A DNA stretch of 64,000 bases from Caldimonas tepidiphila (GTDB lineage Bacteria; Pseudomonadota; Gammaproteobacteria; Burkholderiales; Burkholderiaceae_C): positions 43,916 through 107,915 of the forward strand of contig NZ_QXMG01000014.1 of assembly GCF_003569765.1 (NCBI RefSeq), in the 5' to 3' direction. The translations under genes were made by a program, and so were the position numbers. Positions 34,363-43,371 of this stretch are shown here, piece by piece (within the stretch, counting starts at the first letter, position 1; each line of letters begins with the position of its first letter). A model generated the notes under the pieces. It was not told the origin of the DNA, searched no databases, and saw only the letters and a program-made list of their open reading frames with translations.

Positions 34363-35874
34363 TCAGTTCTCTTCGGTGAGCAGCGACAGGCCGAGCAGCG
34401 CGCGCCGCTTGAGCCAGGGGCTGGGACGGTAGCGCGGGTCGCCCGAGAAGGCGTGCATGCGCTCGAGGATCGCGAGCACGGTGGCCGCACCGAGCCGGTC
34501 GCCCCAGGCGAGCGGCGCGAAGGGGTAGCCGAGGCCGAGCTTCACGGCGCGGTCGATGTCGGCCGGGGTGGCGATGCGCTGCTGCGCGATGTCGCAGGCG
34601 ATGTTGACGATGTGCGCGACGACGCGCTGCGCGACGAGGCCGGCGCTGTCGCGGATCACCGTCACCGGCACTCCGTCGGCGGCGAAGAGGCCGTGCGCGG
34701 CGTCGCGGAACTCGCGCGTCGTCGCCGGCGTCGTCATCACGACGCGGCGCTTGGAGAAGTCGAACAGCGTCTCGACGCCGACCGTGCGGCGGGCGTCGAG
34801 GCCGAGGCGGTGCGTGCAGCCGCTCGCGTCGTCGCCGACCGGCGCGACCACGCACAGGCTTTCCGCGCCCGGCGTCGCGGCGGCGTCGAGCGGCACGCCG
34901 AGGCCCGCCACCAGCTCGCGCAGCGCCTGCGGCGCGTCGGGCGCGAGCCAGACGGCCGCGGGCCGTGCCTGCGGCGCCGGCGCCTCGGGAATCGCCTGGC
35001 GCTGCCCGCCCTCGTAGCGGTAGAAGCCCTGCCCGACCTTGCGCCCGACCAGCCCCGCGGCGAGCATCTGGCGCGTCAGCGGCTGCGGCCGGTAGCGCGG
35101 CTCCTCGTAGTACTGGTGGTAGATCGACTCCATCACCGGGTGCGAGACGTCGAGCGCGGTGATGTCCATCAGCTCGAAGGGCCCGATCACGAAGCCCGCC
35201 ACGTCGCGCAGCACGCGGTCGACGTCGTGGAACTCCGCGACGCCTTCGGCCAGGATGCGCAGCGCCTCGGTGCCGAAGCCGCGACCGGCGTGGTTGACGA
35301 TGAAGCCGGGGGTGTCCTTGGCGCGCACCGAGGTGTGGCCCATGCGCTGCCCCAGCGCCATCAGCCGCTCGCCCACGGCCGGGTCGGTCTGCAGCCCGTC
35401 GATGACCTCGACGATCTTCATCACCGGCACCGGGTTGAAGAAGTGCCAGCCGGCGACGCGCTGCGGGCGCGCGAGGCCCGCGGCGATCGCGGTCACCGAC
35501 AGCGAGGAGGTGTTGGTGGCGAGCACGCAGTCCGGGCCGACGATCGGCTCGAGCTCGGCGAACAGCGCGCGCTTGGTGTCCAGGTCCTCGACGATCGCCT
35601 CGACCACCAGGTCGCAGCCCGCCAGTTGCGCGAGCGACTCGACCGGGCGCACCCGCGCGACAGCCTCGGCGACCTGCGCCTCGCTCAGCTTGCCGCGCTG
35701 CTGCAGCCCGCGCAGCGTCTGCGCGAGCCGCTCGCAGCCCTGCGCTGCGCCGCCCGGCCGCGCGTCGTGCACCCGCACCTCGAGCCCGGCCTGCGCCGCG
35801 ATCTGCGCGATGCCCATGCCCATCACGCCGGCGCCGACCAGTCCCAGCTGCGGACCCCCGCCTGCCTCACCCAT
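34363..35874 (-). CDS. 3-hydroxyacyl-CoA dehydrogenase, PaaH-like
   Basis: A 503-residue NAD-dependent dehydrogenase. The Rossmann motif is GLVGAGVMGMGIAQIAAQAG, the catalytic His lies in RVAGWHFFNPVPVMKIVEV, and the first 3HCDH C-terminal domain is followed by a second, as in PaaH (E. coli PaaH is 475 residues). It would oxidise the 3-hydroxy intermediate during beta-oxidation of a dicarboxylyl-CoA or aromatic-derived acyl-CoA. ATG at 35874 has AAGGAG at seven bases. It is the first gene of the leftward operon and divergent from the IclR regulator. No enoyl-CoA hydratase or thiolase is in the window. Confidence 0.88.
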   Translation of the reverse strand: MGEAGGGPQLGLVGAGVMGMGIAQIAAQAGLEVRVHDARPGGAAQGCERLAQTLRGLQQRGKLSEAQVAEAVARVRPVESLAQLAGCDLVVEAIVEDLDTKRALFAELEPIVGPDCVLATNTSSLSVTAIAAGLARPQRVAGWHFFNPVPVMKIVEVIDGLQTDPAVGERLMALGQRMGHTSVRAKDTPGFIVNHAGRGFGTEALRILAEGVAEFHDVDRVLRDVAGFVIGPFELMDITALDVSHPVMESIYHQYYEEPRYRPQPLTRQMLAAGLVGRKVGQGFYRYEGGQRQAIPEAPAPQARPAAVWLAPDAPQALRELVAGLGVPLDAAATPGAESLCVVAPVGDDASGCTHRLGLDARRTVGVETLFDFSKRRVVMTTPATTREFRDAAHGLFAADGVPVTVIRDSAGLVAQRVVAHIVNIACDIAQQRIATPADIDRAVKLGLGYPFAPLAWGDRLGAATVLAILERMHAFSGDPRYRPSPWLKRRALLGLSLLTEEN

Positions 35875-35911
35875 CGTTTTCACTCCTTGCGCAGCAGGCC
35901 CTCGGTGCCTA

Positions 35912-35936
35912 GACTGCATTGCAGAACCAAGTTCTG
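35912..35936. promoter_or_regulatory. IclR-like operator in the divergent promoter region
   Basis: GACTGC-ATT-GCAGAA followed by C (35912-35927) overlaps the perfect dyad CAGAAC-CAA-GTTCTG (35922-35936). The 12-mer GCATTGCAGAAC recurs exactly at 30397-30408. The site lies about 10-35 bases downstream of the predicted start of the leftward operon, where a repressor could block transcription. Confidence 0.6.
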
Positions 35937-35953
35937 TTTTTTGAATTCAAACG

Positions 35954-35982
35954 ATTCTTGGCCCTGAAGCCGAAGCTGTCAA
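35954..35982 (-). promoter_or_regulatory. Sigma70-type promoter of the leftward acyl-CoA operon
   Basis: On the minus strand TTGACA (35982-35977) and AAGAAT (35959-35954) are 17 bases apart. The -35 box is a perfect match, the -10 box four of six. The start would be near 35947, about 73 bases before the paaH-like ATG. Confidence 0.55.
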
Positions 35983-36073
35983 CCGGCGCAACCCGGAAGG
36001 CGTCTTTCACCACGGCGGCGCCCCCCTCCCGCCCCCCGGGCGCCGCCGCCCTTGCGCAGAGGAACGCGACAAT

Positions 36074-36901
36074 ATGGAAATGAGCACGCAGAACCAGAAG
36101 CCGGCCGCCAGGAACGCCGCCCCCAAACCCGGCGCGATCAAGGAAGACCGCCATTTCGTCACCGCCCTCGCCCGCGGGCTGGAGGTGCTCGCCTGCTTCC
36201 GCTCGGGCGAGAAGACGCTCGGCAACCAGGAGATCGCGCAGCGCTGCAAGCTGCCGAAGTCCACCGTCTCGCGCCTGACCTACACGCTGACCAAGCTCGG
36301 CTACCTGATCCAGCTCGAGGACAGCGGCAAGTACCGGCTCGGCACCGCGACGCTGTCGCTCGGCAGCGCGATGCTCGCCAAGCTCGACGTGCGCCAGATC
36401 GCGCGCCCGCTGATGCAGGAGCTCGCCGACGCGACGCGCACCATGGTCTCGCTCGGCACGCGCGACCGGCTGTCGATGATCTACGTCGAGAACTGTCGCA
36501 GCGCCTCGGCGCTGACACTGGCGCTCGACGTCGGCTCGCGCATCCCGGTGGCGCTGACCGCGATGGGCCGCTCCTGGCTCGCGGTCATCTCGGAGCGCGA
36601 GCGGCAGGACTTCATGGAGCGCGTCGAGGAGCTCGACGAGCTGGCCTGGCCAGAGATCCGCCAGGCGATCGACCGCTCGCTGGAGGACTACCGCAACCTC
36701 GGCGTGACCTGCTCCTTCGGCGACTGGCAGAAGGACGTCAACGCGATCGCTCGCGCCTTCCACCCCGGCGGCGGCCTGCCGCCGATGGCGATCAACTGCG
36801 GCGGCCCGTCCTACACCGTGTCGCGCGAGCACCTGATCAACGAGGTGCGCCCGCGCCTGATCGAGACGGTGCACCGCCTCGAGGCCGCGCTGATGCGCTG
36901 A
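36074..36901 (+). CDS. IclR-family transcriptional regulator
   Basis: A 275-residue regulator with an N-terminal winged helix (GLEVLACFRSGEKTLGNQEIAQRCKLPKSTVSRLTYTLTKLGYL) and a GAF-like effector domain (VSLGTRDRLSMIYVENCRSAS..., IPVALTAMGRSWLAVI..., FHPGGGLPPMAINCGGPSY). About 30 N-terminal residues before the helices are a basic tail. It is divergent from the paaH-like operon and sits before the ligase/Bug operon, both preceded by the shared motif, so it is the probable regulator of the whole region. The ligand is unknown. A second ATG six bases on is equally possible. Confidence 0.9.
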   Translation: MEMSTQNQKPAARNAAPKPGAIKEDRHFVTALARGLEVLACFRSGEKTLGNQEIAQRCKLPKSTVSRLTYTLTKLGYLIQLEDSGKYRLGTATLSLGSAMLAKLDVRQIARPLMQELADATRTMVSLGTRDRLSMIYVENCRSASALTLALDVGSRIPVALTAMGRSWLAVISERERQDFMERVEELDELAWPEIRQAIDRSLEDYRNLGVTCSFGDWQKDVNAIARAFHPGGGLPPMAINCGGPSYTVSREHLINEVRPRLIETVHRLEAALMR

Positions 36902-37246
36902 GGCCCCCGGCGGCGGCCCGCGCCGCCGCTCCCCCGCTCTCTCCTCCCCCCCCGGCCGGCCTGCGCACGCGGCCGGCGCCGCCCTGCGCGCCTCCCTGCG
37001 CGCCTCCCCCAGCTCCTCTCCCCGCCCGTTCCCGCGCGTGTCATCGCCCCCGCCCGCGCCCTTGTCCAGCGCATGCCCACCTGCGGGAAGTGCCCTGTTT
37101 ACAAGCCGGAAGGCCCTCGCTAGGATGCATCGGATTCGAAATTTGCTTCCGCACCGCAGAACTTCGAACCGCACCCCGGCCCGCTTCGCGGCGTGCCGCC
37201 CGCGTCGCCGAGACGCCCGCTGGTTCCACACCGGATTGCCGTACCG
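36902..37246. promoter_or_regulatory. 345-base gap with promoter and operator
   Basis: After a C-rich stretch with a 12-bp tandem repeat (CTGCGCGCCTCC twice, 36984-37007) comes a sigma70-type promoter, TTTACA (37098-37103) and TAGGAT (37121-37126) at 17 bases. An IclR-like site TTCCGC-ACC-GCAGAA (37147-37161, followed by C) starts about 14 bases after the expected transcription start, matching the placement in the divergent promoter at 35947. It controls the ligase/Bug operon. No gene is seen. Confidence 0.6.
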
Positions 37247-38932
37247 ATGTCCGACCGTCATCTCGCGCACTGGCCGCCCGCGCTGCCGCACCACCTGACG
37301 CTGCCGCAGACGCACCTCTTCCACAACGTCGAGGTCTCCGCCGCGCGCTTCCCGAACAAGCCCTTCATCGTCTTCTACGACTCGCCGACGAGCTTCGCCG
37401 AGTTCCGGGACGGCGCCGAGCGCATCGCCGGCTTCCTGCAGCGCGAATGCGGCGTGAAGCGCGGCGACCGCGTGCTGCTCTACATGCAGAACAGCCCGCA
37501 GTGGGCGATGGCCTTCTACGGCATCCTGCGCGCCGATGCGGTGGTGGTGCCGGTCAACCCGATGAACCGCCGCGACGAGCTGCGCCACTACGTCGAGGAC
37601 AGCGGTGCGCAGGTGGCCTTCCTTCCGCAAGACCTGTATGTTGAAGCAGAGCCGCTGCTGACCGGGGGCGACGCGGACGCGGCGCAGCCCGGCCTGCGGC
37701 ATGTCGTCGTGGCCTGCTACGCCGACGCGCTGACGCGCGAGACCGACCTTGCGGTGCCGGACTTCGTGCGCGCGCTGCGCCAGCCGATCGCCGGCCCGGG
37801 CGTGACGCTGTGGAGCGAGATGCTGGCGCGCGACCTGCGGCCGGGGGCGTACGAGGCCGGTCCCGAGGACCTGTGCGTGATGCCCTACACCTCGGGCACC
37901 ACCGGCGCGCCCAAGGGCTGCATGCACACGCACCGCAGCGTGATGAGCACCCTGGTCGGCGGCGTGAGCTGGTTCTCGCGCACGCAGGACGCGGTCTACC
38001 TGTCAGCGCTGCCCTTCTTCCACGTCACCGGCCTGTCCGGCAGCCTCAACGGCCCGCTCTACGCGGGCGCCACCATCGTCGTGCTGCCGCGCTGGGACCG
38101 CGAGGCCGCGGCGCGCTGCATCGAGCGCTACCGCGTGTCGATCTGGCAGTCGATCTCGACGATGGTGATCGACTTCCTGTCCTACCCGGGCCTTGCCGGG
38201 CACGACCTCTCGAGCCTGAAGGCGCTGCGCGGCGGCGGCGCGGCGATGCCCGAGGCGGTGGCGCACAAGCTGCGCGAGCTCACCGGGCTGGACTTCGTCG
38301 AGGGCTACGGCATGTCCGAGACGATGGCCGCCACGCACATCAACCCACCGCACCGCCCCAAGCCCCAGTGCCTCGGCATCCCGGTGTTCGACGTCGACGC
38401 GCGGCTGATCGACCCCGCGACGCTCGCGCCCGTGCCCGACGGCGAGGTCGGCGAGATCGTCGTGCACGGCCCGCAGGTCATGCAGGGCTACTGGCGCCAG
38501 CCCGAGGCGACGCGCGAGGCCTTCGTCGAGATCGACGGCAAGCGCTTCCTGCGCACGGGCGACCTCGCGCGCATCGACGAGGAGGGCTACTTCTTCATGG
38601 TCGACCGGCTCAAGCGCATGATCAACGCCTCGGGCTTCAAGGTCTGGCCGGCCGAGGTCGAGGCGCTGATGTACCGCCACCCGGCGGTGCAGGAGGCCTG
38701 CGTGATCGCCGCACCCGACGCGCGCCGCGGCGAGACCGTCAAGGCACTGGTCGTCCTGAAGCCCGGGCAGTCCGTCGGCGAGCAGGAGCTGATCGACTGG
38801 GCCCACGAGCACATGGCCGCCTACAAGGCGCCGCGGCTGATCGAGTTCGTCCCCTCGCTGCCCCGCTCCGGCACCGGCAAGGTGCAGTGGCGCGAGCTGC
38901 AGCAGCGCGAGGCCGAGCGCGCCGCCCGCTGA
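37247..38932 (+). CDS. AMP-forming acyl-CoA ligase
   Basis: A 561-residue ligase that activates a carboxylic acid through an acyl-AMP. ATP motif YTSGTTGAPKG, A5-type motif EGYGMSETMAATH, hinge RTGDLARIDEEGYFFMVDRLKRMINASGFKVWPAEVE and catalytic Lys in PRSGTGKVQWREL are all present. The sequence is of the medium/long-chain type, but the substrate is unknown; a dicarboxylate would fit the divergent operon. It is the first gene of the rightward operon, 54 bases before a Bug receptor. ATG at 37247 was chosen over an upstream frame extension of poor composition. Confidence 0.87.
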   Translation: MSDRHLAHWPPALPHHLTLPQTHLFHNVEVSAARFPNKPFIVFYDSPTSFAEFRDGAERIAGFLQRECGVKRGDRVLLYMQNSPQWAMAFYGILRADAVVVPVNPMNRRDELRHYVEDSGAQVAFLPQDLYVEAEPLLTGGDADAAQPGLRHVVVACYADALTRETDLAVPDFVRALRQPIAGPGVTLWSEMLARDLRPGAYEAGPEDLCVMPYTSGTTGAPKGCMHTHRSVMSTLVGGVSWFSRTQDAVYLSALPFFHVTGLSGSLNGPLYAGATIVVLPRWDREAAARCIERYRVSIWQSISTMVIDFLSYPGLAGHDLSSLKALRGGGAAMPEAVAHKLRELTGLDFVEGYGMSETMAATHINPPHRPKPQCLGIPVFDVDARLIDPATLAPVPDGEVGEIVVHGPQVMQGYWRQPEATREAFVEIDGKRFLRTGDLARIDEEGYFFMVDRLKRMINASGFKVWPAEVEALMYRHPAVQEACVIAAPDARRGETVKALVVLKPGQSVGEQELIDWAHEHMAAYKAPRLIEFVPSLPRSGTGKVQWRELQQREAERAAR

Positions 38933-38986
38933 AGGCGCGCGCCACATTCCCCCCACCGACACAGACCCCCCAGAGGAGACAGACAG

Positions 38987-39985
38987 ATGGACCGCAAGCC
39001 CCACACCAAGCTCTCGCTGTCGCGCCGTGCGCTGCTGCTGGCCGCCGCGGCCGGCGCGATCGCCGCGCCCTTCGGCACCGCGCAGGCCCAGGCCTACCCG
39101 AGCAAGCCGATCACGCTGATCGTGCCCTGGCCGGCCGGCGGCTCGACCGACCGACACCTGCGCACGCTCGCCGAGATCGCCTCCAAGCACCTCGGCCAGA
39201 ACATCATCGTGCAGAACCAGCCCGGCGCCGGCGGCACGCTCGGCCCCTCGTCGATGGCGATGACCGCCAAGCCCGACGGCTACACGATCGCCCAGTTCCC
39301 GATGGGCATGCTGCGCGTGCCGCACATGCAGAAGACGAACTGGCACCCGATCAACGACTTCACCTTCATCATGGGCGTGTCGGGCTACACCTTCGGCTTC
39401 ACAGTCAAGTCGGACTCGCCCTTCAAGTCCTTCAACGACTACATCGAGGCCGCGCGCAAGAACCCCGGCCAGATCAACTACGGCTCCACCGGCAACGGCA
39501 CCTCGCCGCACCTGCTGATGGAGGAGCTCGCCGGCAACGCCAAGGTGAAGCTCAACCACATCCCCTTCAAGGGCAACGCCGACCTGCAGCAGGCGCTGCT
39601 CGGCGGCCACGTGATGGCGCAGAGCGACGCCAGCGGCTGGGACAAGTTCGTCGACAACGGCCAGATGCGCCTGCTGCTGACCTTCGGCGAGCAGCGCACC
39701 AAGCGCTGGCCCGAGGTGCCCACCGCCAAGGAGCTGGGCTACGGCGTGGTCTCCACCTCGCCCTACGGCCTGGTCGGCCCGAAGGGCATGGACCCGGCGG
39801 TCGTGAAGACGCTGCACGACGCGTTCAAGAAGGCGATGGAAGACCCGAAGCACGTCGAGGTGCTGGAACAGCTGAACCAGCAGGCCTGGTACCGCACCGG
39901 CGACGAGTACCGCAAGTGGGCGATGGAGACCTTCGAGAAGGACCGCGGCCTGATCGAGCGCCTGGGCCTCGCCACCCCGAAGTGA
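38987..39985 (+). CDS. Bug-type periplasmic solute receptor
   Basis: A 332-residue receptor of the tripartite tricarboxylate transporter family. The leader (LSLSRRALLLAAAAGAIA) resembles a Tat signal; the mature protein begins AYPSKPITLIVPWPAGGSTD, the Bug signature, and contains the conserved GGGTLGPSSMA, INYGSTGNGTSPHLLMEELA and KVKLNHIPFKGNADLQQALLGGHV blocks that line the carboxylate pocket. The membrane subunits TctA and TctB are not in the window. Receptors of this kind often bind dicarboxylates or aromatic acids. It is second in the operon after the ligase. Confidence 0.92.
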   Translation: MDRKPHTKLSLSRRALLLAAAAGAIAAPFGTAQAQAYPSKPITLIVPWPAGGSTDRHLRTLAEIASKHLGQNIIVQNQPGAGGTLGPSSMAMTAKPDGYTIAQFPMGMLRVPHMQKTNWHPINDFTFIMGVSGYTFGFTVKSDSPFKSFNDYIEAARKNPGQINYGSTGNGTSPHLLMEELAGNAKVKLNHIPFKGNADLQQALLGGHVMAQSDASGWDKFVDNGQMRLLLTFGEQRTKRWPEVPTAKELGYGVVSTSPYGLVGPKGMDPAVVKTLHDAFKKAMEDPKHVEVLEQLNQQAWYRTGDEYRKWAMETFEKDRGLIERLGLATPK

Positions 39986-40001
39986 GGAGGAGCACGCGCG
40001 C

Positions 40002-40772
40002 ATGAACCGACTCCCCGAGATCCCCTCGCTGCGCGGCCGCGTCTCGCCCGAGGAATGGCAGATGCGGGTCGACCTGGCCGCGTGCTACCGGCTGGTGGCG
40101 CTGTTCGGCTGGGACGACCTCGTCTACACGCACATCTCGGCGCGCGTGCCGGGCGAGCCCGATCACTTCCTGATCAACCCCTACGGGCTGTTCTTCGAGG
40201 AGATCACCGCGTCGAGCCTCGTGAAGGTCGACCACGAGGGCCGCCCGCTGCTCGACACGCCCTTCCCCGTCAACCCAGCCGGCTTCGTGATCCACAGCGC
40301 GGTGCACGAGGCGCGGCCCGAGGTGAACTGCGTGCTGCACACCCACACGCTGCACGGCACCGCGGTGTCGGCGCAGCAGGAGGGGCTGCTGCCACTGTCG
40401 CAGCAGTCCACCTTCGCGCTGACGAGCCTCGCCTACCACGAGTACGAGGGGCTGGCGCTGCGCGAGGCCGAGAAGGCGCGGCTGGTGGCGGATCTCGGGC
40501 GCGCGCGGCACATGATCCTGCGCAACCACGGGCTGCTGACCTGCGGGCGCAGCGTCGCCGAGGCCTTCCAGGCGATGTACATGCTCGAGGCCGCCTGCCG
40601 CGTGCAGATCCTCGCGCAGGCCGGCGGCAGCGGGCTGCGGCGCGTGCCGCAGGAGATCATCGACGGCATGCCCGAGCAGATGCGCGAGGTCACGCGCGGC
40701 CAGGGCTCGAACCTCGTCTGGCCGGGGCTGCTGCGCCGGCTTGACCGCCGCAGCCCGGGCTACGACGCCTGA
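40002..40772 (+). CDS. Class II aldolase/adducin-family protein
   Basis: A 256-residue zinc protein of the AraD/FucA fold. Zinc ligands are visible in HTHTLHG and RNHGLLTCG, with a further candidate His at the N-terminal strand (YTHISARV). It may cleave or epimerise a phosphorylated or hydroxylated carbon chain, or decarboxylate like other members encoded with Bug receptors. The actual substrate is unknown. It begins 16 bases after the receptor gene and ends 16 before the dehydrogenase, so the three are tightly co-transcribed. Confidence 0.87.
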   Translation: MNRLPEIPSLRGRVSPEEWQMRVDLAACYRLVALFGWDDLVYTHISARVPGEPDHFLINPYGLFFEEITASSLVKVDHEGRPLLDTPFPVNPAGFVIHSAVHEARPEVNCVLHTHTLHGTAVSAQQEGLLPLSQQSTFALTSLAYHEYEGLALREAEKARLVADLGRARHMILRNHGLLTCGRSVAEAFQAMYMLEAACRVQILAQAGGSGLRRVPQEIIDGMPEQMREVTRGQGSNLVWPGLLRRLDRRSPGYDA

Positions 40773-40788
40773 ACACACGAGGAGATCC

Positions 40789-41721
40789 ATGGCCATCCTC
40801 GTGCTGTCCCATCCGCTGCCGTCCGAACCCTTCGCCGACGCGCTGCGCCGCGCCGCGCCCGACATGCCGGTCTGGACCGAGCAGCAGCCGCCGCCCTCGC
40901 CCGACGCGGTCGAGGCGGTGCTCGCGTGGCGTATGAAGCCGGGCGTGCTGCCTGCCTACCCGAATCTGCGCGTGCTGTGCTCGACCGGTGCCGGCGTCGA
41001 CAAGCTGCTCGCCGCGCCGGACCTGCCGCCCGGGCTGCCCATCACGCGCGTGGTGGACCCGCAGCAGGGCGTGCAGATCGCGCAGTACGTGGTGGCCTGC
41101 GCGCTGCACTTCACGCGCGACCTCCCGCTCTACGCCGCGCAGCAGGCGCGCGCCGAGTGGCGCCGCCACCCGGTGCGTCCGTCCGAACGCTGCCGCGTCG
41201 GCGTGCTCGGCCTCGGCGCCGTCGGGCAGGCGATCGCGCGCGCCTTCCTGCCGCTCGGCTACCCGGTCGCCGGCTGGAGCCGCCGCCCGCAGGACGTGAG
41301 CGGCGTGCGCGGCTTCGCCGGCCCGGAGGGGCTGCCGCTGCTGCTCGCGCAGAGCGACATCCTGGTCTGCGCGCTGCCGCTGACCGACGCGACCCGCGGC
41401 CTGCTGAACCGCGCGACCCTCTCGCAGCTGCCGCAGGGCGCCTGCGTGATCAACGTCGGCCGCGGCGAGCAGCTCGTCGAAGCCGACCTGCGCGCGCTGC
41501 TCGACGAGGGCCACCTCGGCGGCGCCGCGCTCGACGTGTTCGAGCGCGAGCCGCCCAAGCCCGACAACTGGGTCTGGACGCATCCGAAGGTGCTCGCCAC
41601 GCCGCACATCGCCGCGCAGGCGGCCGACGACGTGGTTGCGCGGCAGTGCATCGAGGCATTGCACGCGGTGCGCGCCGGACGCCGACCGCAACACGCGGTG
41701 GACCGCGCCGCCGGCTACTGA
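40789..41721 (+). CDS. D-2-hydroxyacid dehydrogenase, GhrA-like
   Basis: A 310-residue NAD(P)-dependent reductase or dehydrogenase. The Rossmann motif is GVLGLGAVGQAIA, and the catalytic Arg (NVGRGEQLVE), Glu (DVFEREPP) and His (TPHIAAQ) are all in place. It resembles glyoxylate/hydroxypyruvate reductase A. With the adjacent class II aldolase it could process a 2-oxo or 2-hydroxy acid by-product. ATG at 40789 follows GAGGAG at six bases. Confidence 0.9.
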   Translation: MAILVLSHPLPSEPFADALRRAAPDMPVWTEQQPPPSPDAVEAVLAWRMKPGVLPAYPNLRVLCSTGAGVDKLLAAPDLPPGLPITRVVDPQQGVQIAQYVVACALHFTRDLPLYAAQQARAEWRRHPVRPSERCRVGVLGLGAVGQAIARAFLPLGYPVAGWSRRPQDVSGVRGFAGPEGLPLLLAQSDILVCALPLTDATRGLLNRATLSQLPQGACVINVGRGEQLVEADLRALLDEGHLGGAALDVFEREPPKPDNWVWTHPKVLATPHIAAQAADDVVARQCIEALHAVRAGRRPQHAVDRAAGY

Positions 41722-41750
41722 GCCGGGCCCCCTGCCCCGAAACGATCCCG

Positions 41751-43292
41751 ATGACGACCACCGACCCGCTCCTCGACGCCCCCTTCGCCACCGTCTCCGA
41801 CCTGATCGGCCGCCATGCCGCGACGCGCGCGCAGCATGCGGCGCTGATCGGCGGCGACGAGCGGCTCGACTACGCCGCGCTCGACGCGCTGATGGACCGC
41901 ATCGCCGCCTCGCTGCAGCGCGACGGCCTGCGCGAGGGCGACACGATCGCGATCTGCGCGCAGATGTCGCCGCGCTATGCGGCCCTCTTTCTCGGCGCGC
42001 TGCGCGCGGGCGTGGTGGTCGCGCCGATCGCGCCCTCGGTCACCGCCGCCAGCTTCGCGTCGATGGTGGCCGACGCGGACGCGCGGCTGCTGTTCGTCGA
42101 TGCGCTCGCGAGCGGGCTGCTGCAAGGCGGCGACGGGCGCTGCGTCGCGCTCGACGCGAGCGCGCCCGGCCGCGCCTTCGACGACTGGCTCGCACCCGCG
42201 GGCAGCCGGCCGCGGCCCGTGGAGGTGCAGCCCGGCGACCCGTTCAACATCATCTATTCGTCCGGCACCACCGGCATGCCGAAGGGCATCGTGCAGCCGC
42301 ACGGCATGCGCTGGATGCACGTGCAGCGCGGCCGCGCCTACGGCTACGGCCCCGACGCGGTCACGCTGCTGGCGACGCCGCTGTACTCGAACACCACGCT
42401 GGTGGCCTTCTTCCCGACCATCGCGCTCGGCGGCACCGTGGTGCTGATGCCGAAGTTCGACGCCGCCGGCTACCTCGCGCTCGCCGAGCGCCACCGCGCC
42501 ACGCACACGATGCTCGTGCCGGTGCAGTACCAGCGGCTGATGGCGCTGCCGGAGTTCGACCGGCACGACCTGTCGAGCTTCCGCGCCAAGTTCTGCACCA
42601 GCGCGCCCTTCTCGGCCGAGCTGAAGGCCGAGGTGCTGCGGCGCTGGCCCGGCGGCCTGGTCGAGTTCTACGGCATGACCGAGGGCGGCGGCACCTGCAT
42701 CCTCGTCGCGCACGAGCACCCGGACAAGCTGCACACGGTCGGCCGCCCGTCCGCCGGCCACGACATCCGCCTGATCGACGAGCAGGGCCGCGAGGTCGGC
42801 CCGGGCGAGGCCGGCGAGGTGGTCGGCCACTCGCCCGGCATGATGAGCGGCTACCACCGCCAGCCGGAGATGACGCGCGAGGCCGAGTGGTACGACCCGT
42901 CCGGAAAACGCTTCATCCGCACCGGCGACATCGGCCGCTTCGACGCCGACGGCTTCCTGACGCTGTTCGACCGGCGCAAGGACATGATCATCAGCGGCGG
43001 CTTCAACATCTACCCGAGCGACCTCGAGGCGGTGCTGCGCACGCACGAGGAGGTGGCCGAGGCGGCCGTGGTCGGCGTGCCGTCGACCCAGTGGGGCGAG
43101 ACGCCGGTGGCCTTCGTCGTGCTGCGCGAGGGCGCCGCCATCGCCGAGGACGAGCTGCTGCGCTGGACCAACGAGCGCGTCGGCAAGACGCAGCGCCTGG
43201 CCGCGCTGCACCGCCTCGACGAGCTGCCGCGCAGCGCGATCGGCAAGGTGCTCAAGCGCGAGCTGCGCGAGGCCCACGGCCCGATGCGCTGA
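41751..43292 (+). CDS. AMP-forming acyl-CoA ligase (second in operon)
   Basis: A 513-residue ligase with ATP motif YSSGTTGMPKG, A5 motif EFYGMTEGGGT, hinge RTGDIGRFDADGFLTLFDRRKDMIISGGFNIYPSDLE and catalytic Lys in PRSAIGKVLKREL. It is smaller and only distantly like the ligase at 37247, so the two probably act on different acids. Its neighbour on the left is the 2-hydroxyacid dehydrogenase (29 bases), on the right a Bug receptor. Substrate unknown. Confidence 0.87.
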   Translation: MTTTDPLLDAPFATVSDLIGRHAATRAQHAALIGGDERLDYAALDALMDRIAASLQRDGLREGDTIAICAQMSPRYAALFLGALRAGVVVAPIAPSVTAASFASMVADADARLLFVDALASGLLQGGDGRCVALDASAPGRAFDDWLAPAGSRPRPVEVQPGDPFNIIYSSGTTGMPKGIVQPHGMRWMHVQRGRAYGYGPDAVTLLATPLYSNTTLVAFFPTIALGGTVVLMPKFDAAGYLALAERHRATHTMLVPVQYQRLMALPEFDRHDLSSFRAKFCTSAPFSAELKAEVLRRWPGGLVEFYGMTEGGGTCILVAHEHPDKLHTVGRPSAGHDIRLIDEQGREVGPGEAGEVVGHSPGMMSGYHRQPEMTREAEWYDPSGKRFIRTGDIGRFDADGFLTLFDRRKDMIISGGFNIYPSDLEAVLRTHEEVAEAAVVGVPSTQWGETPVAFVVLREGAAIAEDELLRWTNERVGKTQRLAALHRLDELPRSAIGKVLKRELREAHGPMR

Positions 43293-43371
43293 GCGCGGAC
43301 CAGGATCCCCCCACCGGGAGCGCGAGGCCTGACGCCCCGCGCGCCCGCCCCACCCCCCAGGAGGAGACACC

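Noticed and set aside
33133..35967. Long plus-strand frame over the acyl-CoA dehydrogenase genes
   Set aside because: It has a His/Arg/Asp-rich composition without domains and is opposite to three clear flavoprotein or NAD-enzyme genes.
36984..37007. Tandem 12-bp repeat CTGCGCGCCTCC as a regulatory element
   Set aside because: It lies in a C-rich stretch upstream of the promoter and has only two copies; simple slippage is enough to explain it.
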